A stretch of DNA of 64,000 nt from Bifidobacterium miconisargentati (GCF_019331675.1 NZ_JAHBBJ010000003.1:124001-188000), one strand, 5' to 3'; positions 25,212 through 34,657 are shown, counted from the first letter of the stretch. Notes: generated from the sequence alone by a model not told the origin. A program made the numbers and translations.

Positions 25212-25880
25212 ATGACCGAAACCAGCACCACCAAAACCCCGTACGAGCAGCTGCGCGAACTGACCCACGACGACTGGGAGGCGGCCGTCAACCACCGCTT
25301 CGTCAAGGAGCTCGTGAACGAGACCATCGCCCCGGAGGTCCTGCGCGACTACCTCATCCAGGACTACCAGTTCGCCAGCGACTTCCTCTCCCTGATCGGC
25401 CAGGTGCTGGCCTCCGCCGACACGATGAAGGCCAAGGTGCGTCTCGCCGCCCAGCTCGGCTTCATCGCCGCCGACGAGGACACCTACTTCCAGGACCGCT
25501 TCGACCAGTACGGCGTAAGCGAGGACCAGATCCTGCATCCCGAACTGGCCCCGGCCAGCATCGGCTTCAAGAAGCTGTACACGGACACCATCGAGACCCG
25601 CTCCTACGCGGACGGCCTCGCCGTGCTCGTGGTGGCCGAAAGCCTCTACCTCGACTGGGCCGAGCGCGCCACGGATCACGGTCGCAAGCTGCCGGTCAAG
25701 CCCGAGCACCGCGGCTGGGTGGACGTGCATCGCGGCGACTACTTCACCGAGTGGGTCGAGTTCCTCATCAACGAGTTCAACCGCGTGGCCGACCCGAACG
25801 ATCCCGAACTGCGCGAGCGCTTCCAGACCGCCGTCAAGTACGAACTCGGCTTCTTCGACGACCCGTACGTCGGCAAGTAA
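25212..25880 (+). CDS. tenA: TenA-family thiaminase II-like protein
   Basis: A 222-residue all-helical TENA/THI-4 domain protein. TenA enzymes hydrolyse amino-pyrimidines such as aminomethyl-HMP to salvage the pyrimidine half of thiamine. Motifs seen include IAPEVLRDYLIQDYQFASDF and YFTEWVEFLINEFNRVAD. The protein contains no cysteine at all, so it belongs to the Cys-less TenA_E-like class rather than the classic TenA_C class with an active-site Cys. The ATG at 25212 has GGGAAGG 8-11 nt upstream. A GTG at 25146 directly behind a TAGACT -10 box would add 22 residues and give a leaderless message. Monocistronic. Confidence 0.85.
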   Translation: MTETSTTKTPYEQLRELTHDDWEAAVNHRFVKELVNETIAPEVLRDYLIQDYQFASDFLSLIGQVLASADTMKAKVRLAAQLGFIAADEDTYFQDRFDQYGVSEDQILHPELAPASIGFKKLYTDTIETRSYADGLAVLVVAESLYLDWAERATDHGRKLPVKPEHRGWVDVHRGDYFTEWVEFLINEFNRVADPNDPELRERFQTAVKYELGFFDDPYVGK

Positions 25881-26017
25881 CCAAGTGCCCCGACGCTTCG
25901 GCGGCTCCCCTCGCCGGCAATGGACGCCGGAAGCGGTGCCGCCAAGGCCTCAGACGACCGAGGCGGCACCGCGCAAAAGCCGCGCACGACGGGTTTCGCG
26001 TGCGCTTGGCGGACGAC

Positions 26018-26461
26018 TCAGCAGTCGATCGAATAGACGCGGGTCTTGTAGTCACGCCAGTCAGGCAGCGGCTCACCCGCGTCAAGGGCCTGCTTGATGC
26101 CCCCGTAGTAGTGGAGTTTGCGCTGGACGTGCATCGCCGCCTCGTCCAGCGCCCGCCGTTGCTCGTCCAAGGTTTCACGGCGGGACTCCAGCAGTTCCAG
26201 GATCTCGTCGATGTGTGCCGGCTCGTCCTGTTCGTAGGCGAAGAACTTCTTGAGATCGTCGATGGTCATGCCGGCGTTCTTGAAGCAGCAGATGGCACGC
26301 AGCCGGTTGATGTGGCACTCCTCGTAGACGCGCTGGCCGGATGTCGTGCGCCCCACGTTGGTCAGGAGGCCCTGATCCTCGTAGTAGCGCAGCGTGGACG
26401 GCTGCATATGGAACCGCGCCGCCACCTCGCGAATCGTGTACGTTTCCTTGCCTGACTCCAT
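26018..26461 (-). CDS. MerR-family regulator
   Basis: A 147-residue regulator with an N-terminal winged helix (TIREVAARFHMQPSTLRYYEDQGLL) and a coiled-coil dimerisation helix from about residue 80 (HIDEILELLESRRETLDEQR). This matches the MerR/TipA type that senses small molecules or redox stress. The cysteine pair AICCFKNAGM sits at the start of the effector region. It is transcribed divergently from the aldo-keto reductase gene 179 bp away, so that gene is the probable target. Confidence 0.92.
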   Translation of the reverse strand: MESGKETYTIREVAARFHMQPSTLRYYEDQGLLTNVGRTTSGQRVYEECHINRLRAICCFKNAGMTIDDLKKFFAYEQDEPAHIDEILELLESRRETLDEQRRALDEAAMHVQRKLHYYGGIKQALDAGEPLPDWRDYKTRVYSIDC

Positions 26462-26578
26462 ATACGTCTCCTCCCAAGTTTTCCGCGAGCCAAGGTCGGC
26501 ACGGCCGTTCCCCTTGGCTCAGCAGGGCCGCGCCAGCCAACGCGGCGCGACACGCCGAAGCGCAGCACGTCATTTGCA

Positions 26579-26594
26579 TTCAAGTTCACTTGAA
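26579..26594. promoter_or_regulatory. MerR-type dyad in the aldo-keto reductase promoter
   Basis: TTCAAGTTCACTTGAA is a perfect 7+2+7 dyad. Reading TTCAAG as -35 and TACTAT (26604-26609) as -10 gives a 19-bp spacer, the over-long spacing typical of MerR-activated promoters. Confidence 0.6.
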
Positions 26595-26639
26595 CTGGAA
26601 CCATACTATCAGCACCGCAATCCCGCGCAAAGGAGCATC

Positions 26640-27650
26640 ATGTTCGAACCAACCGCCACATACACCCCCAACCCGCATCGCTACGATTCGATGACCTACA
26701 ACCGCGCCGGCGTCTCCGGCCTCAAACTGCCGGCCGTCTCGCTCGGCTTCTGGCACAATTTCGGCGACATCACGCCCTTCGAGCAGATGAAGCAGCTGGT
26801 CTTCACCGCATTCGACAACGGCATCACCCACTTCGATCTGGCCAACAACTACGGCCCGGAGCCCGGTCAGGCCGAGAAGAACTGCGGTCTGCTGCTCGCC
26901 AAGTACTTCAAGCATCACCGCGACGAGCTCGTGGTCTCCACCAAGGCCGGCTACGAGATGTGGGCCGGCCCCTACGGCGACCTTGGCAGCCGCAAGTACC
27001 TGCTCGCCAGCCTCGACCAGAGCCTCGAGCGTCTCGGCCTGGACTACGTGGACATCTTCTACCACCACCACCCGGATCCGGAGACCCCACTCGAGGAGAC
27101 GATGGGTGCCCTCGCCCAGGCCGTGAACTCCGGTAAGGCGCTGTACGTGGGCCTGTCCAACTACGACGGCCCGACCATGGAGAAGGCGGCCGCGATCCTC
27201 AGCGAACTGCACGTGCCGTTCATCATCAACCAGAACAAGTACAACATCCTCGACCGCACCGTGGAACGCAACGGGCTCAAGGACACGGCCGTCAAGCTGG
27301 GCAAGGGCCTCATCACCTTCTGCCCGCTGGAGCAGGGCCTGCTGACCAACCGCTACCTCAACGGCATCCCGGCGGACAGCCGCATCGCCCGCGATCCGCG
27401 GTTCCTCAACGATTCCGCCTTGACCGAGAAGCTGCACGGCCAGATCGTGGACCTCAACAACCTGGCGGCCGAGCGCGGCCAGACGCTCGCGGAAATGAGC
27501 CTGGCCTGGCTGCTGCACGACGGCAAGGTGACCTCCGTGCTGGCCGGCGCCTCCAAGCCGCAACAGATCATCGACAACATCGGTGCCCTGAAGAACACGC
27601 ACTTCACCGACGAGGAGCTCAAGCTCATCGACGAGATCGCGTCGAGGTAG
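26640..27650 (+). CDS. Aldo/keto reductase (YghZ-like)
   Basis: A 336-residue NADPH-dependent reductase of the AKR superfamily. The catalytic tetrad region is visible: Asp and Tyr in FDLANNYGPEPG, Lys in VVSTKAGYEMW, and His in IFYHHHPDPETP. Sequence character resembles YghZ-type methylglyoxal or L-glyceraldehyde-3-phosphate reductases. AAAGGAGCATC precedes the ATG at 26640. The divergent MerR gene and the dyad in the promoter suggest induction by a reactive aldehyde or similar stress. Downstream lies a repeat cluster. Confidence 0.93.
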   Translation: MFEPTATYTPNPHRYDSMTYNRAGVSGLKLPAVSLGFWHNFGDITPFEQMKQLVFTAFDNGITHFDLANNYGPEPGQAEKNCGLLLAKYFKHHRDELVVSTKAGYEMWAGPYGDLGSRKYLLASLDQSLERLGLDYVDIFYHHHPDPETPLEETMGALAQAVNSGKALYVGLSNYDGPTMEKAAAILSELHVPFIINQNKYNILDRTVERNGLKDTAVKLGKGLITFCPLEQGLLTNRYLNGIPADSRIARDPRFLNDSALTEKLHGQIVDLNNLAAERGQTLAEMSLAWLLHDGKVTSVLAGASKPQQIIDNIGALKNTHFTDEELKLIDEIASR

Positions 27651-27726
27651 TTTCAGCGTTTGACGGAGAACGGAATCGGCCTTTGGCCGATGCGAGGTTT
27701 TCCGCAGACTGCGTCTGCTTTGCTTC

Positions 27727-27876
27727 TCTCCCCCACCCGCTTCGCGGGAGCTCGTCCCGTAATTACGGACGAACTTCGTTCGCGTCTTATTAGCTCGACT
27801 GTCGTCTCGCACATTGCCTACAAACAGCACACTGTGCTGTTTGCTTTACAGCAATGTCCCGTCAGAGGGGGCCAAG
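27727..27876. repeat. Palindromic core repeat interrupted by the same ~104-bp insert, opposite orientation
   Basis: Outer arms CTCCCCCACCCGCTTCGCGG and CGTCAGAGGGGGCCAAG match a core repeat. The middle (about 27752-27858) carries GACGAACTTCGTTCGCG and CAAACAGCACACTGTGCTGT, the complement of the block at 24797-24900. Confidence 0.75.
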
Positions 27877-27891
27877 CCTATACGTACAAGG

Positions 27892-27951
27892 ACCTTGCCT
27901 CCCTCTGACGAGGGAGGTGGCATTGGCGAAGCCGATGACGGAGGGAGAGAA
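27892..27951. repeat. Palindromic core repeat
   Basis: TTGCCTCCCTCTGACGAGGG, AGGTGGCATTGGCGAAGCC and GATGACGGAGGGAG match the reverse orientation of the core. It follows the interrupted copy by about 15 bp. The remainder of 27651-28022 shows no gene. Confidence 0.75.
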
Positions 27952-28022
27952 GAGGAGCAGGGCGCAAAGCCCTGCGGAAAACGCTGCATCGGCCAAAGGC
28001 CGATTTCATCCCAGCGAAAAAA

Positions 28023-28304
28023 CTACGCCATCATCTCCTCGTAGATGCGCTTGCAGTCCGGGCAGACAGGGTACTTGGACGGGTCATGCTTGGGCACCCA
28101 CACCTTGCCGCACAGCGCCACCACCGGACGTCCCGTCATACGGGACTCGGCGATGCGGTCCTTGGACACATAATGCGCAAAACGATCGGCGTCGCCGCCA
28201 TCGTCGCGCACCGGCGCCTCCTGGGTCTGCGGGCGCTCCAGCACCGACGTACCGGCTCCCTGATCGGGGTTCCTCAACGGCTCGGCATCATCAACGAACA
28301 TCAT
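28023..28304 (-). CDS. DUF3039 domain protein
   Basis: About 93 residues, a small actinobacterial family of unknown function. The conserved part is RFAHYVSKDRIAESRMTGRP followed by VVALCGKVWVPKHDPSKYPV and a C-terminal CPDC, so three cysteines may bind zinc. The start is uncertain. MMFVDDAEP at 28304 has AAGGAAAG about 10-13 nt upstream; longer starts to 28337 lack a ribosome-binding site. It is divergent from coaD. Confidence 0.8.
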   Translation of the reverse strand: MMFVDDAEPLRNPDQGAGTSVLERPQTQEAPVRDDGGDADRFAHYVSKDRIAESRMTGRPVVALCGKVWVPKHDPSKYPVCPDCKRIYEEMMA

Positions 28305-28410
28305 CGTCGCACCACTTTCCTTCATATTCGGCAGCAAGTCCGCCTACCATCATAGATTCCCCACGTCACCGGCGGCGCCGAAGCACACCAGTCGCGGTAG
28401 GCTATAAGGC

Positions 28411-28911
28411 ATGACTATCGCAGTATGCCCCGGCTCGTACGACCCCGTGACCGCCGGACACTTGGATGTAATCGAGCGCTCGGCGCGGTTCTTTGACGAG
28501 GTCCACGTGGTGGTGGCCGTCAACGCCGCGAAAACACCGATGTTTTCCGAATCGACGCGCGTGGAGGTGATCCGTCGCGCCCTGGACAAGGCCGGATGCA
28601 CCAACATCACGGTCTCCTCCACGGATGGACTGATCACCGACTACTGCAAGAAGGTCGGCGCCAGCGTCATCGTCAAGGGCCTGCGCCAGAACGGCGACTA
28701 CGAGGCCGAGCTCGGCATGGCCCTGGTCAACCGCAAGCTCGCCGGCATCGAGACCCTGTTCCTGCCGGCCGACCCGATTCTTGAACACATCTCCAGTTCC
28801 ATAGTCAAGGACGTGGCCCGCCACGGCGGCGACGTGACCGGCATGGTGCCCGATTGCGTGGTCCCGATGCTCGCCGAGGCCCTGGCCCAGGAACGTACGC
28901 GGAAGGACTGA
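28411..28911 (+). CDS. coaD: Phosphopantetheine adenylyltransferase
   Basis: A 166-residue enzyme for the penultimate step of coenzyme A synthesis (4'-phosphopantetheine plus ATP to dephospho-CoA). The nucleotidyltransferase motif is [34 protein letters not shown] and the C-terminal [20 protein letters not shown] are also diagnostic. A TAGGCT -10-like box at 28398-28403 lies only 7 nt before the ATG, so the message is probably leaderless. The next gene starts 2 bp after the stop. Confidence 0.96.
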   Translation: MTIAVCPGSYDPVTAGHLDVIERSARFFDEVHVVVAVNAAKTPMFSESTRVEVIRRALDKAGCTNITVSSTDGLITDYCKKVGASVIVKGLRQNGDYEAELGMALVNRKLAGIETLFLPADPILEHISSSIVKDVARHGGDVTGMVPDCVVPMLAEALAQERTRKD

Positions 28912-28913
28912 AT

Positions 28914-29870
28914 ATGAACGATGATCACCCCACCGGCTACGTCGATCTGACCGGCCGGAACCAGAACGACGACGGCCAGTCGCCGAGCACCAATTCGATT
29001 CCCACACCGCCGGCCGACCCGGTGGACGCCCCGACCGGCGCGCAGCCGCAGGCCCCCGTCACGCCTGACGCCCCGGCTCCCGTAGCCCGCCAGCAGGCCG
29101 CCATGCCGCAGATGCCGGACCTGCGCGAGCCCGGTCCCACCGAAGCCGCCCAGGCCATGCCCGACGGCCCGCTGCAGCCCACGCCCGCCCAGCTCAAGGC
29201 CCGCGCCGAGGCCGCCGCGAACGCCAACGCGGCCAACGCCGCAGGCAGCCGCCCCGCCTTCATGGACGCGATGCCGGACCTGCGCGAGGGCGTGGGAGCC
29301 GACCCCGATGACCAGAGCCGCGAGGAATTCACCACTGTCTACGACATCATCGACGAGATGGAGGCCTCCCTGGAGGAGGCGAAGTCGTCCATCTTCACCC
29401 CCGGCATGGTCAAGGTGGATCGCGACGAGTTCACCGACCGTCTCTCCGAGCTCAAGAAAATGCTGCCGGTGCAGCTGGAGCGCGCCTCCGCCCTGATGCG
29501 CGAGGCCGAACGCCGGCTGGAATCGGCCCAGAGCCAGTCCAGCGCCATCGTGGCCTCCGCCCAGAGCCGCGCCGCGGACATGATCAAGGACGCCAACGAG
29601 CAGGCCCAGTTCCTGGCCGGCCAGGAGAACGTGACCGAACTGGCCCGCCAGAAGGCGCGCACGATCCTGGAGACCGCACAGGCCAAGGCGGACCATCTCA
29701 CGCGCGGCGCGGACCAGTACTGCACCACCGTGATGGAGGGCCTGTCCCAGCAGCTCGGCAAGCTCACCCAGGACGTGCACGCCGGCCTCAACGTGCTGGA
29801 AGAGCGCCAGCGCGCCGCCGGAGAGAAGATGCCGAACCTGACGCTCAACGACTACCCCGAGGCGCAGTGA
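28914..29870 (+). CDS. SepIVA/DivIVA-like coiled-coil protein
   Basis: A 318-residue protein. The first ~130 residues are Pro/Ala/Asp-rich and probably disordered; the motif MPDLRE occurs twice (about residues 65 and 121). From about 140 onward it is a long charged coiled coil starting FTTVYDIIDEMEASLEEAKS, with a region like that of mycobacterial SepIVA, a septal and cell-wall synthesis factor. The neighbours support this: in Mycobacterium the SepIVA, DUF177 and rnc genes lie together, as here with DUF177, rpmF and rnc downstream. GGAAGGACTGAAT precedes the ATG. It is probably co-transcribed with coaD. The functional name is inference from context and coiled-coil character. Confidence 0.75.
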   Translation: MNDDHPTGYVDLTGRNQNDDGQSPSTNSIPTPPADPVDAPTGAQPQAPVTPDAPAPVARQQAAMPQMPDLREPGPTEAAQAMPDGPLQPTPAQLKARAEAAANANAANAAGSRPAFMDAMPDLREGVGADPDDQSREEFTTVYDIIDEMEASLEEAKSSIFTPGMVKVDRDEFTDRLSELKKMLPVQLERASALMREAERRLESAQSQSSAIVASAQSRAADMIKDANEQAQFLAGQENVTELARQKARTILETAQAKADHLTRGADQYCTTVMEGLSQQLGKLTQDVHAGLNVLEERQRAAGEKMPNLTLNDYPEAQ

Positions 29871-30036
29871 CGGCCACGCAGTGACGACCGAGGGCCGGCG
29901 GTAGCGCCCAGGCCTGCGATCACCGCAATCACGGCACTCACGCGGGAGCCGTATGGAAACCGCACGAACATCGAATACAGACACGCGCGCGTCAAGATGA
30001 CGTGCGCACAATCACTTCACGAAAGGCAACAGAACC

Positions 30037-30648
30037 ATGGCACGAGTTGAGGATTCCCCGTGGGCGATTCCGGTGGCGCAGGTCGCCTCCCGCGCCGGTC
30101 AGTCCAAGCCGGTCGACGCCGACTTCCCGGCACCCGCCGGCATCGGCGATGACATCGTGGGCATCAAGGAGGGCGAGCCCGTCCACGTGAGCGGCTCGTT
30201 CGACTCCATCGTGGACGGCCTGATCTTCACGGGCCGCGTGACCGCACCGTTCAAGAGCGAGTGCACCCGGTGCCTCAAGCCCATCGACAAGGACTGGACG
30301 GTGAACGTCACCGTCTTCTTCCCCTATGAATCGCCCGCCAACGATGCCCACGGCAAGCAGGGCAAGCGCGACGAGGAAGTGGACATCATCGCCGGCGAGG
30401 ACGAGTCCGAGGACACCTATCCGCTGCTGGAGCGCGGCGCGTTCGCGGACATCGAGGCCATGCTGCGCGACACGCTGGTCGAATCGCTGCCGTTGCAGCC
30501 GCTGTGCCGTCCTGACTGCAAGGGCCTGTGCTCGCAGTGCGGCGTGGACCTGAACGAGGAGCCCGACCATCACCACGAGACCACCGACATCCGCTTCGCA
30601 GGCTTGGCCGCGCTCAAGGCCCAGCTGGAGGCCGAGCAGGGCGAGTGA
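30037..30648 (+). CDS. DUF177 (YceD) family protein
   Basis: A 203-residue protein of the YceD/DUF177 family, usually encoded just before rpmF and linked to 23S rRNA and L32 accumulation. Two cysteine pairs are visible: CTRCLK near residue 75 and, near the C-terminus, CRPDCKGLCSQCG. The opening PWAIPVAQVASRAGQS is typical of actinobacterial members. GAAAGGCAACAGAACC precedes the ATG. rpmF follows at 122 bp and rnc further on. Confidence 0.9.
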   Translation: MARVEDSPWAIPVAQVASRAGQSKPVDADFPAPAGIGDDIVGIKEGEPVHVSGSFDSIVDGLIFTGRVTAPFKSECTRCLKPIDKDWTVNVTVFFPYESPANDAHGKQGKRDEEVDIIAGEDESEDTYPLLERGAFADIEAMLRDTLVESLPLQPLCRPDCKGLCSQCGVDLNEEPDHHHETTDIRFAGLAALKAQLEAEQGE

Positions 30649-30769
30649 CGCGGTGACGCCGGGCGATGAGCCTGACAGTGACACCGCCGGTTTGGACTTT
30701 GTACGAGCCCCGCGCTAAGATAACGGACGCTTAAGCTCAATTGTTCGAACGAAATAGAGGATACTGAAA

Positions 30770-30964
30770 ATGGCACTGCCTAAGTACAAGACCTCGCGCG
30801 CCAACACGCACTCGCGTCGCGCGAACTGGAAGGCCACCGCTGCTAAGACCGTGAGCTGCCCGAACTGCGGCGCCCCGGCCCTGCCGCACATGGCCTGCCC
30901 GAGCTGCGGTTCCTTCCGCGGCCGCACCTACCGCTCCGCCATCCAGCCGGCCCACACCAAGTGA
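30770..30964 (+). CDS. rpmF: 50S ribosomal protein L32
   Basis: A 64-residue L32 with the conserved [20 protein letters not shown] start and a four-cysteine zinc ribbon (CPNCG and CPSCG). Because it is the Cys-containing, zinc-dependent form, it may be subject to zinc-responsive replacement; no Cys-less paralogue is seen in this window. GAGGATACTGAAA precedes the ATG. Confidence 0.97.
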   Translation: MALPKYKTSRANTHSRRANWKATAAKTVSCPNCGAPALPHMACPSCGSFRGRTYRSAIQPAHTK

Positions 30965-30985
30965 GCCCTGAGATAACGGCATAAT

Positions 30986-31019
30986 GAAGGCCCTGCCATC
31001 GACGGGTGGCGGGGCCTTC
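30986..31019 (+). terminator. Terminator after rpmF
   Basis: GAAGGCCC and GGGGCCTTC arms with an inner GCCA/TGGC extension, 22 bp past the stop. No T tract follows, so termination strength is uncertain. Confidence 0.6.
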
Positions 31020-31079
31020 GCGTAACCAACCACCCACACATCACATCCCACCATCCCACCCGGAGGATGACCCATCACC

Positions 31080-31829
31080 ATGACCGAAGACACCGAACAG
31101 CAACCGCAACCCGCCAACGAACTGCTTGAGGCCCTGGGCACCACCATCAGCCCGGACCTGCTGGTTCAGGCGCTCACCCACCGCTCCTTCTCGCACGAGC
31201 ACCCCGGCGTGCCCAACTACGAGCGACTGGAGTTCCTGGGAGACGCGGTGCTGGAGCTGGTCTCCACCGAAACGCTGTTCACCATCCACCCGGACATGAC
31301 CGAGGGCCAGCTCGCCAAGATGCGTGCCAAGGCCGTCTCGGAAGACGCGCTGAGCGCCATCGCCAAGACCAAGCTCAAGGTGGGCCCCTACATCCTGCTG
31401 GGCCACGGCGAAGCCGAGCAGGGCGGCGCGGAGAAGAACTCCATCCTGTGCGACATCGTGGAGTCGCTCATCGGCGCCACCTTCCTGGAGCACGGCATCG
31501 ACGAGGCCCGCAAGGTGGTCCACCGTCTCATCGACGACACGCTCGCCGAAGTGGCCACCGAAGGCCCGGCGCTCGACTGGAAGACCTCGCTGACCGTCAA
31601 GGCGCACAACATGGGGCTGCCGGACCCGATCTACCGCATGGAGGTCTCCGGCCCCGAATACGCGCAGATCTTCACCGCCAAGGCCACGCTGGTCCTGACC
31701 GACAAGACCGGCGGCGAGACCTATAAGGAAGTCATCGGCGTGGGCAAGGGTTCCAGCAAGCGCAAGGCGCAGCTGGCCGCCGCCGAGGCCGGCTGGAAGA
31801 CGCTGGACCAGCGCAAGGACGCCCGCTGA
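31080..31829 (+). CDS. rnc: Ribonuclease III
   Basis: A 249-residue double-strand-specific endonuclease that processes rRNA precursors and structured mRNAs. The catalytic signature ERLEFLGDAVLELV is at about residues 47-60, and the second acidic cluster is in ILCDIVESLIGATF. The C-terminal dsRNA-binding domain (about 165-245) ends with GSSKRKAQLAAAEAGW. CGGAGGATGACCCATCACC precedes the ATG. It follows the DUF177-rpmF pair; a clear terminator lies after it. Confidence 0.96.
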   Translation: MTEDTEQQPQPANELLEALGTTISPDLLVQALTHRSFSHEHPGVPNYERLEFLGDAVLELVSTETLFTIHPDMTEGQLAKMRAKAVSEDALSAIAKTKLKVGPYILLGHGEAEQGGAEKNSILCDIVESLIGATFLEHGIDEARKVVHRLIDDTLAEVATEGPALDWKTSLTVKAHNMGLPDPIYRMEVSGPEYAQIFTAKATLVLTDKTGGETYKEVIGVGKGSSKRKAQLAAAEAGWKTLDQRKDAR

Positions 31830-31849
31830 CGGAGTTGACGAACACGCAT

Positions 31850-31889
31850 GACATGGCACCGATGCAACCGATTGCACCGGTGCCATGTC
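31850..31889 (+). terminator. Terminator after rnc
   Basis: GACATGGCACCG pairs with CGGTGCCATGTC, with an inner TGCAA/TTGCA stem, followed by TGTATT. It lies 20 bp past the rnc stop. Confidence 0.75.
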
Positions 31890-32105
31890 TGTATTGCGGA
31901 CGGCACGCACGTGCCGGTGTCTGCCCACTGAGCACGCCGGGCCCCGCTGTCTGACGAACGAATAGACTTGAGAACACACGAGCGACAGACCGCGTCGGGG
32001 CCACAAGTCCCAGCAGACGCGGTCGGAATCACGGACGAGACAGACCGACCTTCATCCCAGGCCGGGCGGGCTCTCGCGCGCATCGATAACAAGGTGAGAG
32101 GAATC

Positions 32106-34055
32106 ATGGCTTTACCTACGCCCTTGCAGGCATTCAGCGGCGTGCCGAAGACCTATGCGGCCACCGACAAGCAGACCATCATCGACGGCGAGAAGATGAC
32201 CGGCGCACAGGCGCTGGTCCGTTCGCTGGAAGACCTGGGCGTTGAGGACGTCTTCGGCATCCCCGGCGGCGCCATCCTGCCCGTCTACCACCAGATCAAC
32301 GAGGACACCAAGTTCCGCTTCGTGCTCATGCGCCACGAGCAGGCCGCAGGACACGCCGCCGAGGGCTACGCGCTGGCCACCGGCAAGGTGGGCGTGTGCA
32401 TCGTGACCTCCGGCCCGGGCGCCACCAACGTGGTCACCGCCATCGCGGACGCGAACATGGACTCCGTGCCGATGGTCGTCATCACCGGCCAGGTGGGCGT
32501 CAACGCCATCGGCACCGACGCCTTCCAGGAGGCGGACATCGTGGGCATCACCTACCCGGTCTCCAAGCACTCCTTCCTCGTGACCCGCGCGCAGGACATC
32601 CCGCGCGTGCTCTCCGAGGCGTACTACATCGCCCGCACCGGCCGCCCCGGCCCAGTGGTGGTGGACCTGACCAAGACCGCCCAGACCGGCGAGATGTACT
32701 ACTCCTGGCCGCAGCGCATGATCCTGCCCGGCTACAACCCCACCACCAAGGCGCACGGCCGCGTGCTTTCCGACGCCGCCAAGCTGTTCTCCAAGTCCTA
32801 CCGCCCGGTGCTCTACGTGGGCGGCGGCGCGGCCCGCTCCAACGCCGGCGCGCAGGTCAAGGCCCTGGCCGACCTGACCGGCGCCCCGATCGTGACCACC
32901 CTGCCGGCCCGAGGCATCGTGCCGGACAGCGATCCGAAGAACCTTGGCATGCTCGGCATGCACGGCACGATCGCGGCCACCGGCGCCGTGCAGCGCGCCG
33001 ACCTGCTGGTGGCCATCGGCGCCCGCTTCGACGACCGCGTCACCGGCAAACTGGACGCCTTCGCCCCCACGGCCCGCGTGATCCACATCGACATCGACCC
33101 GGCCGAGATCGGCAAGAACCGTCAGCCGGACGTGCCGATCGTGGGCGACGTGGCCACCGTGCTGGACGATCTCATCCCCGAGATCGAGCGCACGCAGGCC
33201 ATCCAGGGCAAGCCGAACCTCAAGCCGTGGTGGGATGCCATCAACGGCTGGCGCGAGCAGTACCCGATGACCTGGGATGAGCCGACCGACGGCTCGCTGG
33301 CCCCGCAGTGGGTCATCAAGAAGCTCTCCGAGCTCGCCGACCCGGACACCATCTGGGTCACCGGCGTGGGACAGCACCAGATGTGGGCCTCGCAGTTCAT
33401 CGACTTCAAGAACCAGCACTCCTGGCTTTCCTCCGGCGGTCTGGGCACGATGGGCTACGGCCTGCCCGCCGCCATCGGCGCGTCCGTGGGCTCCGCCCGC
33501 GAGTTCGACGGCAAGAAGCCGGTGTGGCTCATCGACGGCGACGGTTCCTTCCAGATGACCTCCGAGGAGCTGGCCGCCGCGTTCCTGGATCATGCCCCGG
33601 TGAAGATCGCGATTCTCAACAACTCCGTGTACGGCATGGTGCGCCAGTGGCAGACGCTGTTCTACCAGAACCACTATTCGCAGACCAACCTCAAGGACGG
33701 CGAGGCCCACGGCACCGAGGGCGAGTCCCAGCTGGCCGCCGGCGAGGCTCCGCTGGAGGTGCCCGACTTCATCAAGCTGGCCGAGGCGTACGGCTGCGTG
33801 GGCATCCGCGCGTTCACCGAGGAGGAGGCGATCGACGCCATCAAGCAGGCGAACGAGATCAACGACCGCCCGGTGCTCATCGACTTCCGCGTGTGGAAGG
33901 ACGCGATGGTGTGGCCGATGGTCGCCGCGGGCGCCTCGAACGACGAGGTGACGTACATGCCCGGCATCAAGCCGCTGATGGGCGGCGCGCCGGCTCCCGG
34001 CACCGAGCCGGTCGGCGATCCGGCCGTCATCGACAACGCCGCGGACGAGCACTGA
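32106..34055 (+). CDS. ilvB: Acetolactate synthase large subunit
   Basis: A 649-residue ThDP-dependent enzyme making acetolactate or acetohydroxybutyrate for valine, leucine and isoleucine. It has the N-terminal pyrimidine-binding domain ([15 protein letters not shown], with catalytic Glu in [16 protein letters not shown]). The central FAD-binding domain includes GMLGMHGT. The C-terminal ThDP motif starts [17 protein letters not shown] and ends in [24 protein letters not shown] precedes the ATG; a longer frame to 31968 is not supported. The small subunit gene follows 24 bp downstream. No branched-chain-rich leader peptide was found upstream. Confidence 0.97.
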   Translation: MALPTPLQAFSGVPKTYAATDKQTIIDGEKMTGAQALVRSLEDLGVEDVFGIPGGAILPVYHQINEDTKFRFVLMRHEQAAGHAAEGYALATGKVGVCIVTSGPGATNVVTAIADANMDSVPMVVITGQVGVNAIGTDAFQEADIVGITYPVSKHSFLVTRAQDIPRVLSEAYYIARTGRPGPVVVDLTKTAQTGEMYYSWPQRMILPGYNPTTKAHGRVLSDAAKLFSKSYRPVLYVGGGAARSNAGAQVKALADLTGAPIVTTLPARGIVPDSDPKNLGMLGMHGTIAATGAVQRADLLVAIGARFDDRVTGKLDAFAPTARVIHIDIDPAEIGKNRQPDVPIVGDVATVLDDLIPEIERTQAIQGKPNLKPWWDAINGWREQYPMTWDEPTDGSLAPQWVIKKLSELADPDTIWVTGVGQHQMWASQFIDFKNQHSWLSSGGLGTMGYGLPAAIGASVGSAREFDGKKPVWLIDGDGSFQMTSEELAAAFLDHAPVKIAILNNSVYGMVRQWQTLFYQNHYSQTNLKDGEAHGTEGESQLAAGEAPLEVPDFIKLAEAYGCVGIRAFTEEEAIDAIKQANEINDRPVLIDFRVWKDAMVWPMVAAGASNDEVTYMPGIKPLMGGAPAPGTEPVGDPAVIDNAADEH

Positions 34056-34079
34056 GGATAGCGAGGAAAGGGAATAATC

Positions 34080-34634
34080 ATGGCTATGTATCCTGCATCC
34101 CAGCCGGGTTCCGAGCGTCACACGCTCTCCGTCCTGGTGGAGAACCGCCCCGGCGTGCTGGCCCGTATCGCCGGTCTGTTCGCCCGTCGCGCGTTCAACA
34201 TCAATTCGCTGTCCGTCTCCCCCACCGAGCGTCCGGACATCTCCCGCGTTACCGTGACCGCCGATGTGGAGGCCGTGCCGCTGGAGCAGATCATCAAGCA
34301 GCTCAACAAGCTGCTGCACGTGCTGAAGATCGTGGAGCTGGACCCGAATTCCACCGTGGAGCGCGAACTGGTGCTCATCAAGGTGGCGACCAACCAGTCC
34401 AACCGTTCCGACGTGCTCGAGATCGTGCGTCTGTTCCGCGTGCGCGTGGTGGACGTGAACCCGGAGTCGCTGACCATCGAGGCCACCGGCGCCGAGGGCA
34501 AGATCGACGCGCTGCTGGGCCTTCTGGAGCACTACGGCGTCATCGAGCTGGTGCGTTCCGGCGCCGTGGCCGTGACCCGCGGCCCGCGCGCCCTTTCGGA
34601 AAAGGTCGTCGGCTCCGAAGTCACCGGTCGCTGA
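34080..34634 (+). CDS. ilvN: Acetolactate synthase small (regulatory) subunit
   Basis: A 184-residue subunit with an N-terminal ACT domain (HTLSVLVENRPGVLARIAGL, then RRAFNINSLSVSPTE) that binds valine for feedback inhibition. The C-terminal ALS-associated domain follows (from about residue 90). It stabilises and regulates IlvB. GAGGAAAGGGAATAATC precedes the ATG. Last gene of the ilvBN unit, ending at a strong terminator. Confidence 0.96.
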   Translation: MAMYPASQPGSERHTLSVLVENRPGVLARIAGLFARRAFNINSLSVSPTERPDISRVTVTADVEAVPLEQIIKQLNKLLHVLKIVELDPNSTVERELVLIKVATNQSNRSDVLEIVRLFRVRVVDVNPESLTIEATGAEGKIDALLGLLEHYGVIELVRSGAVAVTRGPRALSEKVVGSEVTGR

Positions 34635-34657
34635 TTCACTGAATCATAAGGAAGGGG

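Noticed and set aside
31968-32105. Extended ilvB start at 31968 or an attenuation leader peptide
   Set aside because: A TAGACT box is followed at once by TTG, too close for a leaderless start. No run of Leu, Val or Ile codons with paired hairpins was found.
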